DNA of 8,420 bases from Pseudomonadota bacterium (GCA_023425225.1 JAFADB010000366.1:1-8420), one strand, 5' to 3'; numbered from the stretch's first letter, positions 1 through 6,636 are shown. The notes: generated by a model from the letters alone, not told the origin. A program made the numbers and translations.

Positions 1-18
1 GTTGAACGCCGCTGCCAA

Positions 19-1287
19 TCAGCCGAAGTACACCGTGGCGGTCGTGCCCGCCCCCAGCGCGCTGCGCAGCTCGATGCGCCAGCCGAAGCGCTCGCACAGC
101 CGGCGCACGATCGACAGGCCCAGCCCGGTGCCCTGCGGCCGTTCCGGCGAGGCGCGGTAGAACGGATCGAACGCCTGCTGCAGCGACACCTCGGACATGC
201 CGATCCCGGTATCGCTCACGCTCACCCGCCCCTCGCCCAGCACGATGCGGATGCAGCCCTCGTCGGTGTAGTTGCAGGCGTTGCGCAGCAGGTTGCTGAT
301 CACCACGTGCAGCACCCGCGGCGGGGCGTGCAGCGTCATCGGCTGGCCGATGTCCACCTGCAGCTGCACCGGGCGGCCGCCCAGCAGCTCGCGGGCGCTG
401 TCGGCCTCGTAGCGCACCACCTCGCCGACGTCGAACAGCTCGCTCTGCGGCGCCACTTCCGACTCGCGCGCCAGGATCAGGAAGGCGTCGATGATCGCCT
501 CCATGTCGCGGCCGGCGCGCTGGATGCGCTGCAGGCTGCGGGTGGTACGCGGCGGAAGCGTCTCGTCGTCCAGCGCCATGTCGCTGGCCACGCGGATCAC
601 CGTCAGCGGCGTGCGCAGCTCGTGGCTGGCGTCGCGGGTGAAGTTGCGCTCGCGTGCCACGTGCTCGGTGACCCGCTGCGCCAGCGCGTGCAGCGAGGAG
701 GCCAGCTGGCGGGCCTCGCCCTGCACGTCGGCCGGCAGGCGCGAGGGCGCCAGCTCGTCGGCCTCGGGCTGGCGCGGATCCCAGTGCGAAACCCGTCGCG
801 CCAGCCAGGCCACCGGCGACACCAGCCGCTTCAGGGCGCGATGGCCCAGCCAGCTCAGCAGGAACACGGCCAGCAGGGCGAACAGGATCGGCAGCGCCCC
901 GGACCACAGGAACAGCTTCTCGGCCTGCGGCCGCAGGAACATCAGGTACAGGGTGCCGGCGCGTTCGCGGTCCACCAGCACCATGTCGCCGTCGCCGGTC
1001 CGGTGGAAGCCGGGCGGCAGCTGGCGCAGCGCGACGGGCAGGACCAGGCTCGAATGCCCGGCCATCACCAGGTAGCCGCGCACGTACACGGTGTTGGGCG
1101 GCGGCTGCGCCGGCGAGGCCTCGTAGAGCTGCCAGTAGTGCGCCGCCTCCTCCTGCAGCGTGGTGCGCACCAGGCTGTGGCGCACGATCATCCACACCAG
1201 GTACGCGGCCACCAGCAGCGTCAGGCTGGCCAGGGCCGCCTGCACGATGAAGGCGATGCGTACTTTGCGCGGCAAGCCGTACGGCAT
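19..1287 (-). CDS. Two-component sensor histidine kinase (membrane-bound, HAMP + HisKA + HATPase)
   Basis: This 422-residue inner-membrane kinase should sense an envelope signal and phosphorylate the regulator encoded just upstream. Visible architecture: TM1 at about 12-36, a short periplasmic sensor of about 90 residues, TM2 at about 126-147, and a HAMP-like linker at 148-205. The dimerisation/phosphoacceptor helix carries SHELRTP with His222. The ATPase domain has an N box with NLLRNACNY (331-340), G1 DTGIG (359-363), F box FDPFYR (373-378) and G2 GTGLGLS (386-392). All catalytic blocks are intact and the length is normal for the class. The periplasmic domain matches no ligand-binding fold I recognise; I saw no ExxE iron motif of the kind described for Xanthomonas VgrS. 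The ATG at 1287 has only a weak GGGTG ribosome site but lies 26 bases after a perfect -10 hexamer. The family is certain; the signal is unknown. Confidence 0.95.
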   Translation of the reverse strand: MPYGLPRKVRIAFIVQAALASLTLLVAAYLVWMIVRHSLVRTTLQEEAAHYWQLYEASPAQPPPNTVYVRGYLVMAGHSSLVLPVALRQLPPGFHRTGDGDMVLVDRERAGTLYLMFLRPQAEKLFLWSGALPILFALLAVFLLSWLGHRALKRLVSPVAWLARRVSHWDPRQPEADELAPSRLPADVQGEARQLASSLHALAQRVTEHVARERNFTRDASHELRTPLTVIRVASDMALDDETLPPRTTRSLQRIQRAGRDMEAIIDAFLILARESEVAPQSELFDVGEVVRYEADSARELLGGRPVQLQVDIGQPMTLHAPPRVLHVVISNLLRNACNYTDEGCIRIVLGEGRVSVSDTGIGMSEVSLQQAFDPFYRASPERPQGTGLGLSIVRRLCERFGWRIELRSALGAGTTATVYFG

Positions 1288-1313
1288 GGAGGCACCCGTG
1301 TTCGAAGGCCGCG

Positions 1314-1319
1314 ATTATA
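1314..1319 (-). promoter_or_regulatory. Perfect -10 hexamer (TATAAT) in front of the histidine kinase
   Basis: On the minus strand the hexamer TATAAT ends 26 bases before the kinase ATG, which would give a 5' leader of about 20 bases. In DNA this GC-rich a perfect hexamer is conspicuous. No good -35 sits 16-18 bases upstream (the 17-base spacing gives GTCGGA; a TTGCAC lies 23 bases away). A promoter here would need an activator or another sigma-factor contact. This is inferred from sequence only. Confidence 0.45.
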
Positions 1320-1374
1320 GGAACGCGTGCCGTGACTCCGACGTGCAAGCCGGGTGGCATCCGCGTTGGCGGCG

Positions 1375-1399
1375 GCGCGGGCGCCCGGGGCGCCCGCGC
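1375..1399 (-). terminator. GC hairpin between response regulator and kinase (attenuator or terminator)
   Basis: A perfect 11-bp inverted repeat (GCGCGGGCGCC / GGCGCCCGCGC) with a 3-base loop starts 7 bases after the regulator stop codon. No T-run follows on the minus strand, so it is not a canonical intrinsic terminator. It could stabilise the 3' end of the regulator mRNA, lower kinase expression relative to regulator, or assist termination. A purely compositional origin is possible, but 11 perfect pairs beside a stop codon is suggestive. Confidence 0.4.
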
Positions 1400-1406
1400 A
1401 GGAGCG

Positions 1407-2120
1407 TCAGCCCATCGGCTGGGCGATGTCGGCGATACGGTAGCCGGCGCTCTGCACGGTGTGCAGCAGCGGCCGGTCGAACGGCTTGTCGATGATCTTG
1501 CGCAGGTTGTACAGGTGGCTGCGCAGGGTGTCCGAATCGGGCAGCCCGTTGCCCCAGATCTCGCGCTCGATCTCCTGGCGGCTGACCACGCGCGGCGATT
1601 CGCGCATCAGGATGGTCAGCAGGCGCAGGCCGATCGGCGAGAGCTGCAGCTCGGTGCCGGCGCGGGTGGCGCGCATGCTCACCGGGTCCAGCACCAGGTC
1701 GGCCACCTTGAGCACCTCGGCGCCCACCTGGCGGCGCTCGCGGCGGATCAGGGCGCGCAGGCGCGCCTCCAGCTCCTGGATGGCGAACGGCTTGGTCAGG
1801 TAGTCGTCGGCGCCGAAACCCAGGCCGGTGAGCTTGTCGTCGAGCGTGTCGCGTGCGGTGAGCATCAGCACCGGGGTCGACTTGCGGGCGTCGTTGCGCA
1901 GGCGCCGGCAGACCTCGATGCCGTCCAGCCGCGGCAGCATCAGGTCCAGGATCACCACGTCATAACTGTTTTCCGCCGCCAGGCGATAGCCGTCGAGGCC
2001 GTCGCAGGCGTAGTCCACCTCGAAACCGCGCCCTTCCAGGTATTCCCCGATCATCTCGGAGATGTTGCGGTTGTCCTCCACGATCAGGACGAGTCCCGAC
2101 GTTTCCTTGGTCTGACGCAT
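1407..2120 (-). CDS. OmpR/PhoB-family response regulator
   Basis: A 237-residue cytoplasmic transcription factor, the probable partner of the downstream kinase. The receiver domain (about 10-125) has the acidic pair Glu15/Asp16, phosphoacceptor Asp59 in VILDLMLPRLDG, switch Thr88 in LTA and Lys110-Pro111 in LTKPF. The C-terminal winged helix (about 135-231) has the recognition-helix region DSDTLRSHLYNLRKIID and the wing ending in HTVQSAGYRIA, typical of OmpR/PhoB regulators. The ATG at 2120 is supported by GAGGG at 2127-2131, six bases upstream. The receiver loosely resembles ColR-type regulators of xanthomonads, but not enough for me to assign that name. It shares its strand with tesA upstream across 173 bp and with the kinase downstream across 119 bp. 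Target genes cannot be told from the window. Confidence 0.96.
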   Translation of the reverse strand: MRQTKETSGLVLIVEDNRNISEMIGEYLEGRGFEVDYACDGLDGYRLAAENSYDVVILDLMLPRLDGIEVCRRLRNDARKSTPVLMLTARDTLDDKLTGLGFGADDYLTKPFAIQELEARLRALIRRERRQVGAEVLKVADLVLDPVSMRATRAGTELQLSPIGLRLLTILMRESPRVVSRQEIEREIWGNGLPDSDTLRSHLYNLRKIIDKPFDRPLLHTVQSAGYRIADIAQPMG

Positions 2121-2126
2121 GGAATT

Positions 2127-2131
2127 CCCTC
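2127..2131 (-). promoter_or_regulatory. Ribosome binding site of the response regulator
   Basis: GAGGG on the minus strand lies six bases before the ATG at 2120 and fixes that start. I found no convincing -10/-35 pair in the bases upstream (2132-2200). Confidence 0.6.
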
Positions 2132-2231
2132 AGTCTTCAGCTTTGTGAAACATGCCGGATCGCCGGTCGAGAACGCGTGAAGGCGCGGAAGCCAGCCTGC
2201 GCCTCGCGTGGGAACGGCGTCAGCCGCGACG

Positions 2232-2250
2232 GGCCTTGCCGGCCAAGGCC
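2232..2250. other. Small inverted repeat in the tesA-response regulator gap
   Basis: GGCCTTG and CAAGGCC form a 7-bp stem with a 5-base loop inside the 173-bp gap after tesA (2121-2293). There is no T-tract on either side. It may be a weak 3' end structure for tesA, an operator for the regulator gene, or chance. Nothing else clear is visible in this gap. Confidence 0.2.
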
Positions 2251-2293
2251 TGTCGCCACCGCCGCCACGGCCCGCGAAATCCGCTCCCGGCGC

Positions 2294-2980
2294 TCAGAGC
2301 AGCGGCCGCAGCAGCGGCCAGACGTTGTCCAGCACCTTCGGCTGCGCGGCGGCGGTGGGATGCAGGCCGTCGTCCTGCATCAGGCCCGGCTGCAGCGCCA
2401 CGCCCTCGAGCAGGAACGGCAGCAGCGCGACGTCGTACTTCTGCGCCAGTTCCGCGTAGGTGGCGCGCAGGCGCTGGCGGTAGGTGGGCCCGTAGTTGGG
2501 CGGCACGTCGATGCCCAGCAGCAGCACCTTGGCGCCGGCGTCACGGCTGAGCCGGATCATCCTGTCCAGGTTGCCGCGCAGTTCCGCAGGCGTCAGCCCG
2601 CGCAGCGCATCATTGCCGCCGAGCTCGATCACCACCACCGACGGCTTGTTCCGGGCCAGCAGTCCCGGCAGCCGGGTCAGGGCGCCGGAGCTGGTCTCGC
2701 CGCTGATGCTGGCATTGATCACGGCCGGCGGCGCCTTCATCTGCTGCTTGAGGCGCTGGTCGAGCAGGTTGACCCAGCCGCTCTGCACAGGGATGTTGTG
2801 GGCAGCGCTGAGGCTGTCGCCCACCACCAGCACCGGCCCCCTGGATGCCGGTGCTGGCCGCGCGGCCGCCGAGGCGGCCGTGCCCGCCGGACCTTTGGCA
2901 CAGGCCACGGCCGGCAGCAGCAGCGAGCATGCCAGCAGTAGCCAGAACCCTGCGGCGAACCGCGTTCCCTTTCCACGCAT
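2294..2980 (-). CDS. tesA: TesA-like GDSL (SGNH) arylesterase / lysophospholipase, exported
   Basis: This 228-residue exported hydrolase cleaves acyl esters and thioesters; E. coli TesA is the periplasmic thioesterase I / protease I / lysophospholipase L1. An N-terminal export signal (1-28, hydrophobic FAAGFWLLLACSLLLPAVACA) is followed by an Ala/Pro-rich linker (about 30-47) and the SGNH domain. Block I is VVGDSLS with nucleophile Ser56, block II SISGETSSG with Gly94, block III GGND with Asn123, and block V DGLHP with Asp204 and His207. All catalytic and oxyanion residues are present. The ATG at 2980 is chosen because AGGAG lies seven bases upstream and the signal peptide begins there. An in-frame ATG five codons earlier overlaps that site and is less likely. 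Divergent ybbA-ybbP next door is the same arrangement as in E. coli, which strongly supports the assignment. Cys27 follows Ala-Val-Ala, so lipoprotein processing is possible but the lipobox is poor. Confidence 0.93.
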   Translation of the reverse strand: MRGKGTRFAAGFWLLLACSLLLPAVACAKGPAGTAASAAARPAPASRGPVLVVGDSLSAAHNIPVQSGWVNLLDQRLKQQMKAPPAVINASISGETSSGALTRLPGLLARNKPSVVVIELGGNDALRGLTPAELRGNLDRMIRLSRDAGAKVLLLGIDVPPNYGPTYRQRLRATYAELAQKYDVALLPFLLEGVALQPGLMQDDGLHPTAAAQPKVLDNVWPLLRPLL

Positions 2981-2982
2981 TC

Positions 2983-2991
2983 GGAGACTCC
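2983..2991. promoter_or_regulatory. Shared palindromic ribosome-binding element of tesA and ybbA
   Basis: GGAGACTCC reads GGAG toward ybbA on the plus strand (2983-2986) and GGAG toward tesA on the minus strand (2991-2988). Each GGAG is followed by exactly seven bases and then the start site: ATG at 2980 for tesA, ATC at 2994 for ybbA. Only 13 bp separate the two starts, so each gene's promoter must lie inside the other's coding sequence. No convincing -10/-35 pair was found within about 100 bp on either side. Confidence 0.6.
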
Positions 2992-2993
2992 TC

Positions 2994-3701
2994 ATCGACA
3001 GTCTGGCCCCCCACACCCGCATCGCCATCCACGCAAGCGGCGTCGGCAAATCCGTCAGCGGACCGGAGGGTACGGTCCACATTCTCGACAACGTCGACTT
3101 GATCGTCGGTGAAGGCGACAGTGTCGCCATCGTCGGCGCCTCCGGTTCCGGCAAGACCACCCTGCTCGGCCTGCTGGCCGGGCTGGACCTGCCCAGCAGC
3201 GGCAGCGTGAGCCTGGCCGGCACCGATCTCAACACGCTCGACGAGGAAGCGCGCGCGGCGCTGCGCGCGCGCGAGGTCGGCTTCGTGTTCCAGAGCTTCC
3301 ACCTGCTGCCGGCGCTCACGGCCGAGGAGAACGTGGCGCTGCCGCTGGAACTGGCCGGGCGCGAGGACCCGGCGCGGGTCCGCGAGGTGCTCGAGGCGGT
3401 CGGCCTGGCCGGACGGGCGCGGCACTATCCACGCCAGCTCTCCGGCGGCGAGCAGCAGCGCGTGGCGATCGCGCGCGCGTTCGTGGCGCGGCCGCGCATC
3501 CTGTTCGCCGACGAGCCCACCGGCGCGCTCGACCAGAACACCGGCGACCAGGTCAGCGACCTGCTGTTCGCGCTCAACGCCCAGGCCGGCACCACGCTGG
3601 TGCTGGTGACCCACGACATGCGCCTGGCGCGGCGCTGCCGCCACGTCTACCGCATCGACCATGGCCGCCTGCGCCACGATCCGCTGGACGAGGCGCCATG
3701 A
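2994..3701 (+). CDS. ybbA: YbbA-like ABC transporter ATPase (LolD/MacB class), probable ATC start
   Basis: This 235-residue ATPase (E. coli YbbA is 228) should power the FtsX-type permease encoded immediately downstream, on the cytoplasmic face of the inner membrane. Numbering from 2994, Walker A is GASGSGKTT (48-56), the Q-loop Gln is 100, the signature LSGGEQQR is 149-156, Walker B ILFADEP is 169-175 with catalytic Glu174, and the H-loop is His207. The DEEARAALRAREVGFVFQSF stretch is typical of YbbA/LolD. The reading frame stays open upstream, antisense to tesA, but family homology begins near 3020. No ATG, GTG or TTG lies at a suitable place. The ATC at 2994 has GGAG seven bases before it; CTG at 3003 is an alternative, 16 bases from GGAG. 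TTG at 3099 would fall inside the domain. The gene ends in an ATGA overlap with ybbP, implying translational coupling. Identity is firm; the start is uncertain. Confidence 0.92.
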   Translation: MDSLAPHTRIAIHASGVGKSVSGPEGTVHILDNVDLIVGEGDSVAIVGASGSGKTTLLGLLAGLDLPSSGSVSLAGTDLNTLDEEARAALRAREVGFVFQSFHLLPALTAEENVALPLELAGREDPARVREVLEAVGLAGRARHYPRQLSGGEQQRVAIARAFVARPRILFADEPTGALDQNTGDQVSDLLFALNAQAGTTLVLVTHDMRLARRCRHVYRIDHGRLRHDPLDEAP

Positions 3702-6181
3702 ACATCCTGCGCCATGCCGCGCGCTCGCTGCGGCGCGAATTCCTCGCCGGCGACCTGATGACCGTGTTCGCCGCGCTGGTGCTGGGCGTGGCGGTGATGA
3801 CCGCCGTGGGCACGCTGGTGGACCGGGTGAACCTGGCGTTGGGCGCCAGCGCCGCCGAGGTGCTGGGCGGCGACCTGGGCGTGAGCGGCCGCACCGACAT
3901 CCCCGAGGCGTTCGCCGAAGAGGCGCAACGGCGCGGCCTGCGCAGCACGCGCATGGTCAGCTTCCCCAGCGTGCTGTTCCATGGCGAGGCCAGCCAGATG
4001 GCCACCATCAAGGCGGTCGGCGACGGCTATCCGCTGCGCGGGCAGCTGCTGGTGGCCGACGATCTGGCCGACGCCACCAGCCGGCCGGCCGGCGCGCCGC
4101 CGCGCGGCCAGGCCTACGCCGACCCGCGCCTGCTCGACGCGCTGGGCCTGAAGCCGGGCGAGGAGCTGGAGTTCGGCGCCGGCACGCTCAGGGTGACACG
4201 CGTGCTGCGCGCCGAGCCCGACGCCTCCGACGGCCTGCTGCAGATGTCGCCGCCACTACTGGTCAACCGTGCCGACGTCGATGCCGCCGGCCTGCTCGGT
4301 CCCGGCAGCCGCGCGGCCTACCGGCTGATGTTCGCCGGCGATGCCGCCGCCATCGAGGACCTGCGGCAATGGCTGCAGCCGCGCAGCGGCGAGTACCGGC
4401 TGGTGACGCTGGACAACGCCCAGCGCGGCGTGCGCGGCGCGTTCGACCGCGCCGGCCGCTTCCTCGCGCTGACCGCGCTGCTGGCGGTGCTGCTGGCCGG
4501 GGTGGCCACCGCGCTGGCGGCCAACCGCTTCGCGCTGCGCCGCATCGACACGGTGGCGGTGCTGCGCTGCCTGGGTGCGCGCCAGCGCGACATCCTCGGC
4601 ACCCTGGCGCTGCAGCTGGTGCTGCTGGCGATCCCCGCCTGTGCGCTGGGTGTGGCGCTGGGCATGCTGGCCCAGCTGGGGCTGGTGCAGGCGCTGGGCA
4701 GCCTGATCCCGAACCGCCTGCCGCTGCCGCAGGCCACCCCGGCCCTGGCCGGAGCCGGCATCGGCCTGTTGCTGCTGCTCGGCTTCGGCCTGCCGCCGCT
4801 GCTGCGGCTGCGCAACGTGCCGCCGATGCGGGTGCTCAACCGCAGTTTCGCCGCGCTGCCGCCGACCTCGCTGCTGGTCTACCTGGCCGCGCTGGCGGCG
4901 ACCGTGGCGCTGGCGGTGTACGCCGCCGGCGACGCGCTGCTGGCGGCCTGGGTGCTGGGCGGGCTGGCGCTGCTGGCACTCGTGGCCGGCGCGATCGGCG
5001 CCGTGCTGCTGGTGCTGGTGCGCGCGATCCAGCACCGCCTGCGCGGGCCGTGGAAGCTGGGCCTGGCCTCGCTGACCCGGCGCCGCGCGCTCAGCGTGGT
5101 GCAACTGGTCGGGCTGTCGCTGTCGCTGTGCGCGCTGCTGCTGCTGGCGGTGGTCGGCCCGGGGCTGCTCGGGCAATGGCGCGAGCGCCTGCCCACCGAT
5201 ACGCCGAACTACTTCCTGATGAACATCCAGCCCGGGCAGGCCGAGGCGGTGCTGGACACACTGCGCGCGCTCGACGTCCCTGCGCCGTCGCTGGAGCCGT
5301 TCAGCACCGGCCGGCTGGTGGCGATCAACGGCCGCCCGCCGCAGCGCATCGACCAGGGCCCGGACGACGATGGCGATGGCGGCAACCGCCCGGTCAATTT
5401 CTCCTGGCGGCACGACTTCCCCGATGCCAACGTGCTGACCGCCGGCCGCTTCTGGGCCGCGGACAGCACCGCGGCCGAGGCGTCGGTCGAGGACGGCTGG
5501 GCGCAACGCTACGGGCTCGCGCTCGGCGACCGCATCACCCTGGCGCTGGGCGACCAGGAGCGCAGCTTCACCGTCACCTCGCTGCGCAAGGCCGACTGGG
5601 ACTCGTTCCGGGTCAACTTCTTCCTGCTGCTCAACGCCGGCGCGGTCGGCGACGCGCCGTACAACCTGATCTCCAGCTTCCACCTGCCGTCGTCGCAGGC
5701 GACCGAACTGGCGGCGCTGGTGCGGCAGTACCCGAACATCTCGCTGCTGGACATCGACGCGATCCTGCAGCGGGTGCGCGAGGTGATCGACCGGGTCGGC
5801 CAGGCGGTGCAGCTGGTGATGGGCTTCAGCCTGCTGGCCGGGGTGCTGGTGCTGCTGGCCGCGCTGCAGGCCACCGCCGGCGAACGCCGCTACGACAGCG
5901 CGGTGCTGCGCACGCTCGGCGCGCGCAGCGGCCAGCTGCGCGGCGCGGTGCTGGTGGAGTTCGGCGCGCTCGGGCTGCTGGCATCGCTGCTGGCGGTCGC
6001 GGCGGCGGCGGCGATCGCCGCAGTGGTGTCGCGGCAGGCCTTCGAACTGGCGATGGCGCCACCGTGGCCGGCGTTGCTGCTGGGCGGCGCATCCGGCGTG
6101 GCGCTGAGCGTGCTGGCCGGCTGGTGGGGGACGCGACGCATCCTCAAGGTGCCACCGGCGCTGGCGCTGCGCGAGGAGTGA
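3698..6181 (+). CDS. ybbP: YbbP-like FtsX-domain ABC permease
   Basis: An 827-residue inner-membrane permease (E. coli YbbP is about 804), partner of YbbA. MacB-superfamily pumps of this kind use ATP hydrolysis to drive periplasmic movements rather than cross-membrane flow. TM1 is at about 17-42, followed by a first periplasmic domain (about 43-250). A first FtsX core has helices near 253-276, 299-327 and 345-370, with middle helices near 392-411, 415-442 and 465-487. A second periplasmic domain spans about 490-700, and a second FtsX core has helices near 707-729, 750-775 and 788-810. Both cores contain the coupling-type motif after the first helix (RRIDTVAVLRCLGA and RRYDSAVLRTLGA). The ATG overlaps the ybbA stop, with GAGG just upstream. 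I recall recent E. coli structural work treating YbbA, YbbP and TesA as one envelope machine acting on hydrophobic molecules; the locus here fits that. An acidic DxDxDG loop occurs at 556-561. Confidence 0.93.
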   Translation: MNILRHAARSLRREFLAGDLMTVFAALVLGVAVMTAVGTLVDRVNLALGASAAEVLGGDLGVSGRTDIPEAFAEEAQRRGLRSTRMVSFPSVLFHGEASQMATIKAVGDGYPLRGQLLVADDLADATSRPAGAPPRGQAYADPRLLDALGLKPGEELEFGAGTLRVTRVLRAEPDASDGLLQMSPPLLVNRADVDAAGLLGPGSRAAYRLMFAGDAAAIEDLRQWLQPRSGEYRLVTLDNAQRGVRGAFDRAGRFLALTALLAVLLAGVATALAANRFALRRIDTVAVLRCLGARQRDILGTLALQLVLLAIPACALGVALGMLAQLGLVQALGSLIPNRLPLPQATPALAGAGIGLLLLLGFGLPPLLRLRNVPPMRVLNRSFAALPPTSLLVYLAALAATVALAVYAAGDALLAAWVLGGLALLALVAGAIGAVLLVLVRAIQHRLRGPWKLGLASLTRRRALSVVQLVGLSLSLCALLLLAVVGPGLLGQWRERLPTDTPNYFLMNIQPGQAEAVLDTLRALDVPAPSLEPFSTGRLVAINGRPPQRIDQGPDDDGDGGNRPVNFSWRHDFPDANVLTAGRFWAADSTAAEASVEDGWAQRYGLALGDRITLALGDQERSFTVTSLRKADWDSFRVNFFLLLNAGAVGDAPYNLISSFHLPSSQATELAALVRQYPNISLLDIDAILQRVREVIDRVGQAVQLVMGFSLLAGVLVLLAALQATAGERRYDSAVLRTLGARSGQLRGAVLVEFGALGLLASLLAVAAAAAIAAVVSRQAFELAMAPPWPALLLGGASGVALSVLAGWWGTRRILKVPPALALREE

Positions 6182-6186
6182 TCGAC

Positions 6187-6216
6187 GCGGCCGGCGGGTG
6201 CCGACCCGCTGGCCGC
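6187..6216 (+). terminator. Strong hairpin after ybbP
   Basis: Thirteen continuous pairs (one a G-U at 6193/6210) with the 4-base loop GCCG start five bases after the ybbP stop codon. No proper T-run follows, only a mildly pyrimidine-rich stretch at 6217-6228. It probably marks the 3' end of the ybbA-ybbP transcript, as a poor intrinsic terminator or an exonuclease barrier. Confidence 0.5.
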
Positions 6217-6282
6217 ACGCTTCACTTCCGGTCGACGGCGCGCCGGTCCAGACTGCGCGTCCTCCCCCGCATCGGAACCGCC

Positions 6283-6636
6283 ATGCCGTCCCTCCCGTTC
6301 ACCGCGTACCTGTACCCGGTGCTGCTGCTGATCGGCAGCAACGTGTTCATGACCTTCGCCTGGTACGGGCATCTGAAGTTCAAGAGCACGCCGCTGGTCG
6401 TGGTGATCCTGGCCAGCTGGGGCATCGCCTTCTTCGAGTACTGCCTGCAGGTCCCGGGCAACCGCCTCGGGAGCGCCGTGTATTCGGCGCCGCAGCTCAA
6501 GGGCATCCAGGAAGTGATCACGCTGCTGGTGTTCGCCGGGTTCTCGGCGCTGTACCTGGGCCAGCCGCTGAAGTGGAACCATTGGGCCGCCTTCGCGCTG
6601 ATCCTGGTCGCCTCGCTGCTGATGTTCAAGGAATAG
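6283..6636 (+). CDS. Small DMT-family / DUF486 membrane protein
   Basis: A 117-residue inner-membrane protein of the DUF486 family, which is grouped with drug/metabolite-type transporters. Four hydrophobic helices are visible at about 8-28, 36-56, 75-93 and 98-115, separated by short loops. Recognisable family features are NVFMTFAWYGHLK at the end of helix 1, FFEYCLQVPGNRLG after helix 2, and the Gln/Glu-containing LKGIQEVITLLVF. The length is normal for the family, whose substrate is not known. The ATG at 6283 is chosen because the family sequence starts there and GGA lies seven bases upstream; the same frame stays open far upstream but only as a shadow of ybbP. The gene lies about 100 bp after ybbP, beyond the hairpin, so it is probably a separate unit. 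No clear promoter is visible at 6217-6282. Confidence 0.9.
   Translation: MPSLPFTAYLYPVLLLIGSNVFMTFAWYGHLKFKSTPLVVVILASWGIAFFEYCLQVPGNRLGSAVYSAPQLKGIQEVITLLVFAGFSALYLGQPLKWNHWAAFALILVASLLMFKE

Noticed and set aside
1..18. Possible end of a further gene left of the kinase
   Set aside because: Only 18 bases precede the kinase stop codon; nothing can be supported there.
307..1320. Long plus-strand frame (337 codons) opposite the histidine kinase
   Set aside because: It is antisense to a kinase with every catalytic motif intact. Its translation is rich in Arg, His, Gln and Ala with no domain, as expected of a high-GC shadow frame.
1407..2120. Naming the two-component pair colRS, vgrRS or phoPQ
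   Set aside because: Similarity to these families is general to the class. The sensor domain lacks the features I would need, and neighbours do not settle it.
2496..2993. Upstream in-frame extension of the ybbA frame to an ATG at 2496
   Set aside because: It is fully antisense to tesA and has no similarity to ABC ATPases; family homology begins only after about 3020.
2981..3319. Upstream extension of the tesA frame to an ATG at 3319
   Set aside because: It is antisense to the ybbA Walker A region. The signal peptide and AGGAG site mark the start at 2980.
4256..5683. 475-codon minus-strand frame opposite ybbP
   Set aside because: The translation is mostly Gln, Arg, Ala and His in low-complexity runs, the usual antisense image of a GC-rich membrane protein gene.
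3661..6282. Very long plus-strand frame running through ybbP into the DUF486 gene
   Set aside because: The part over ybbP is an Arg/Ala/Gly-rich shadow of the real permease frame; only the last 118 codons, from 6283, encode a recognisable protein. It is not a fusion gene.
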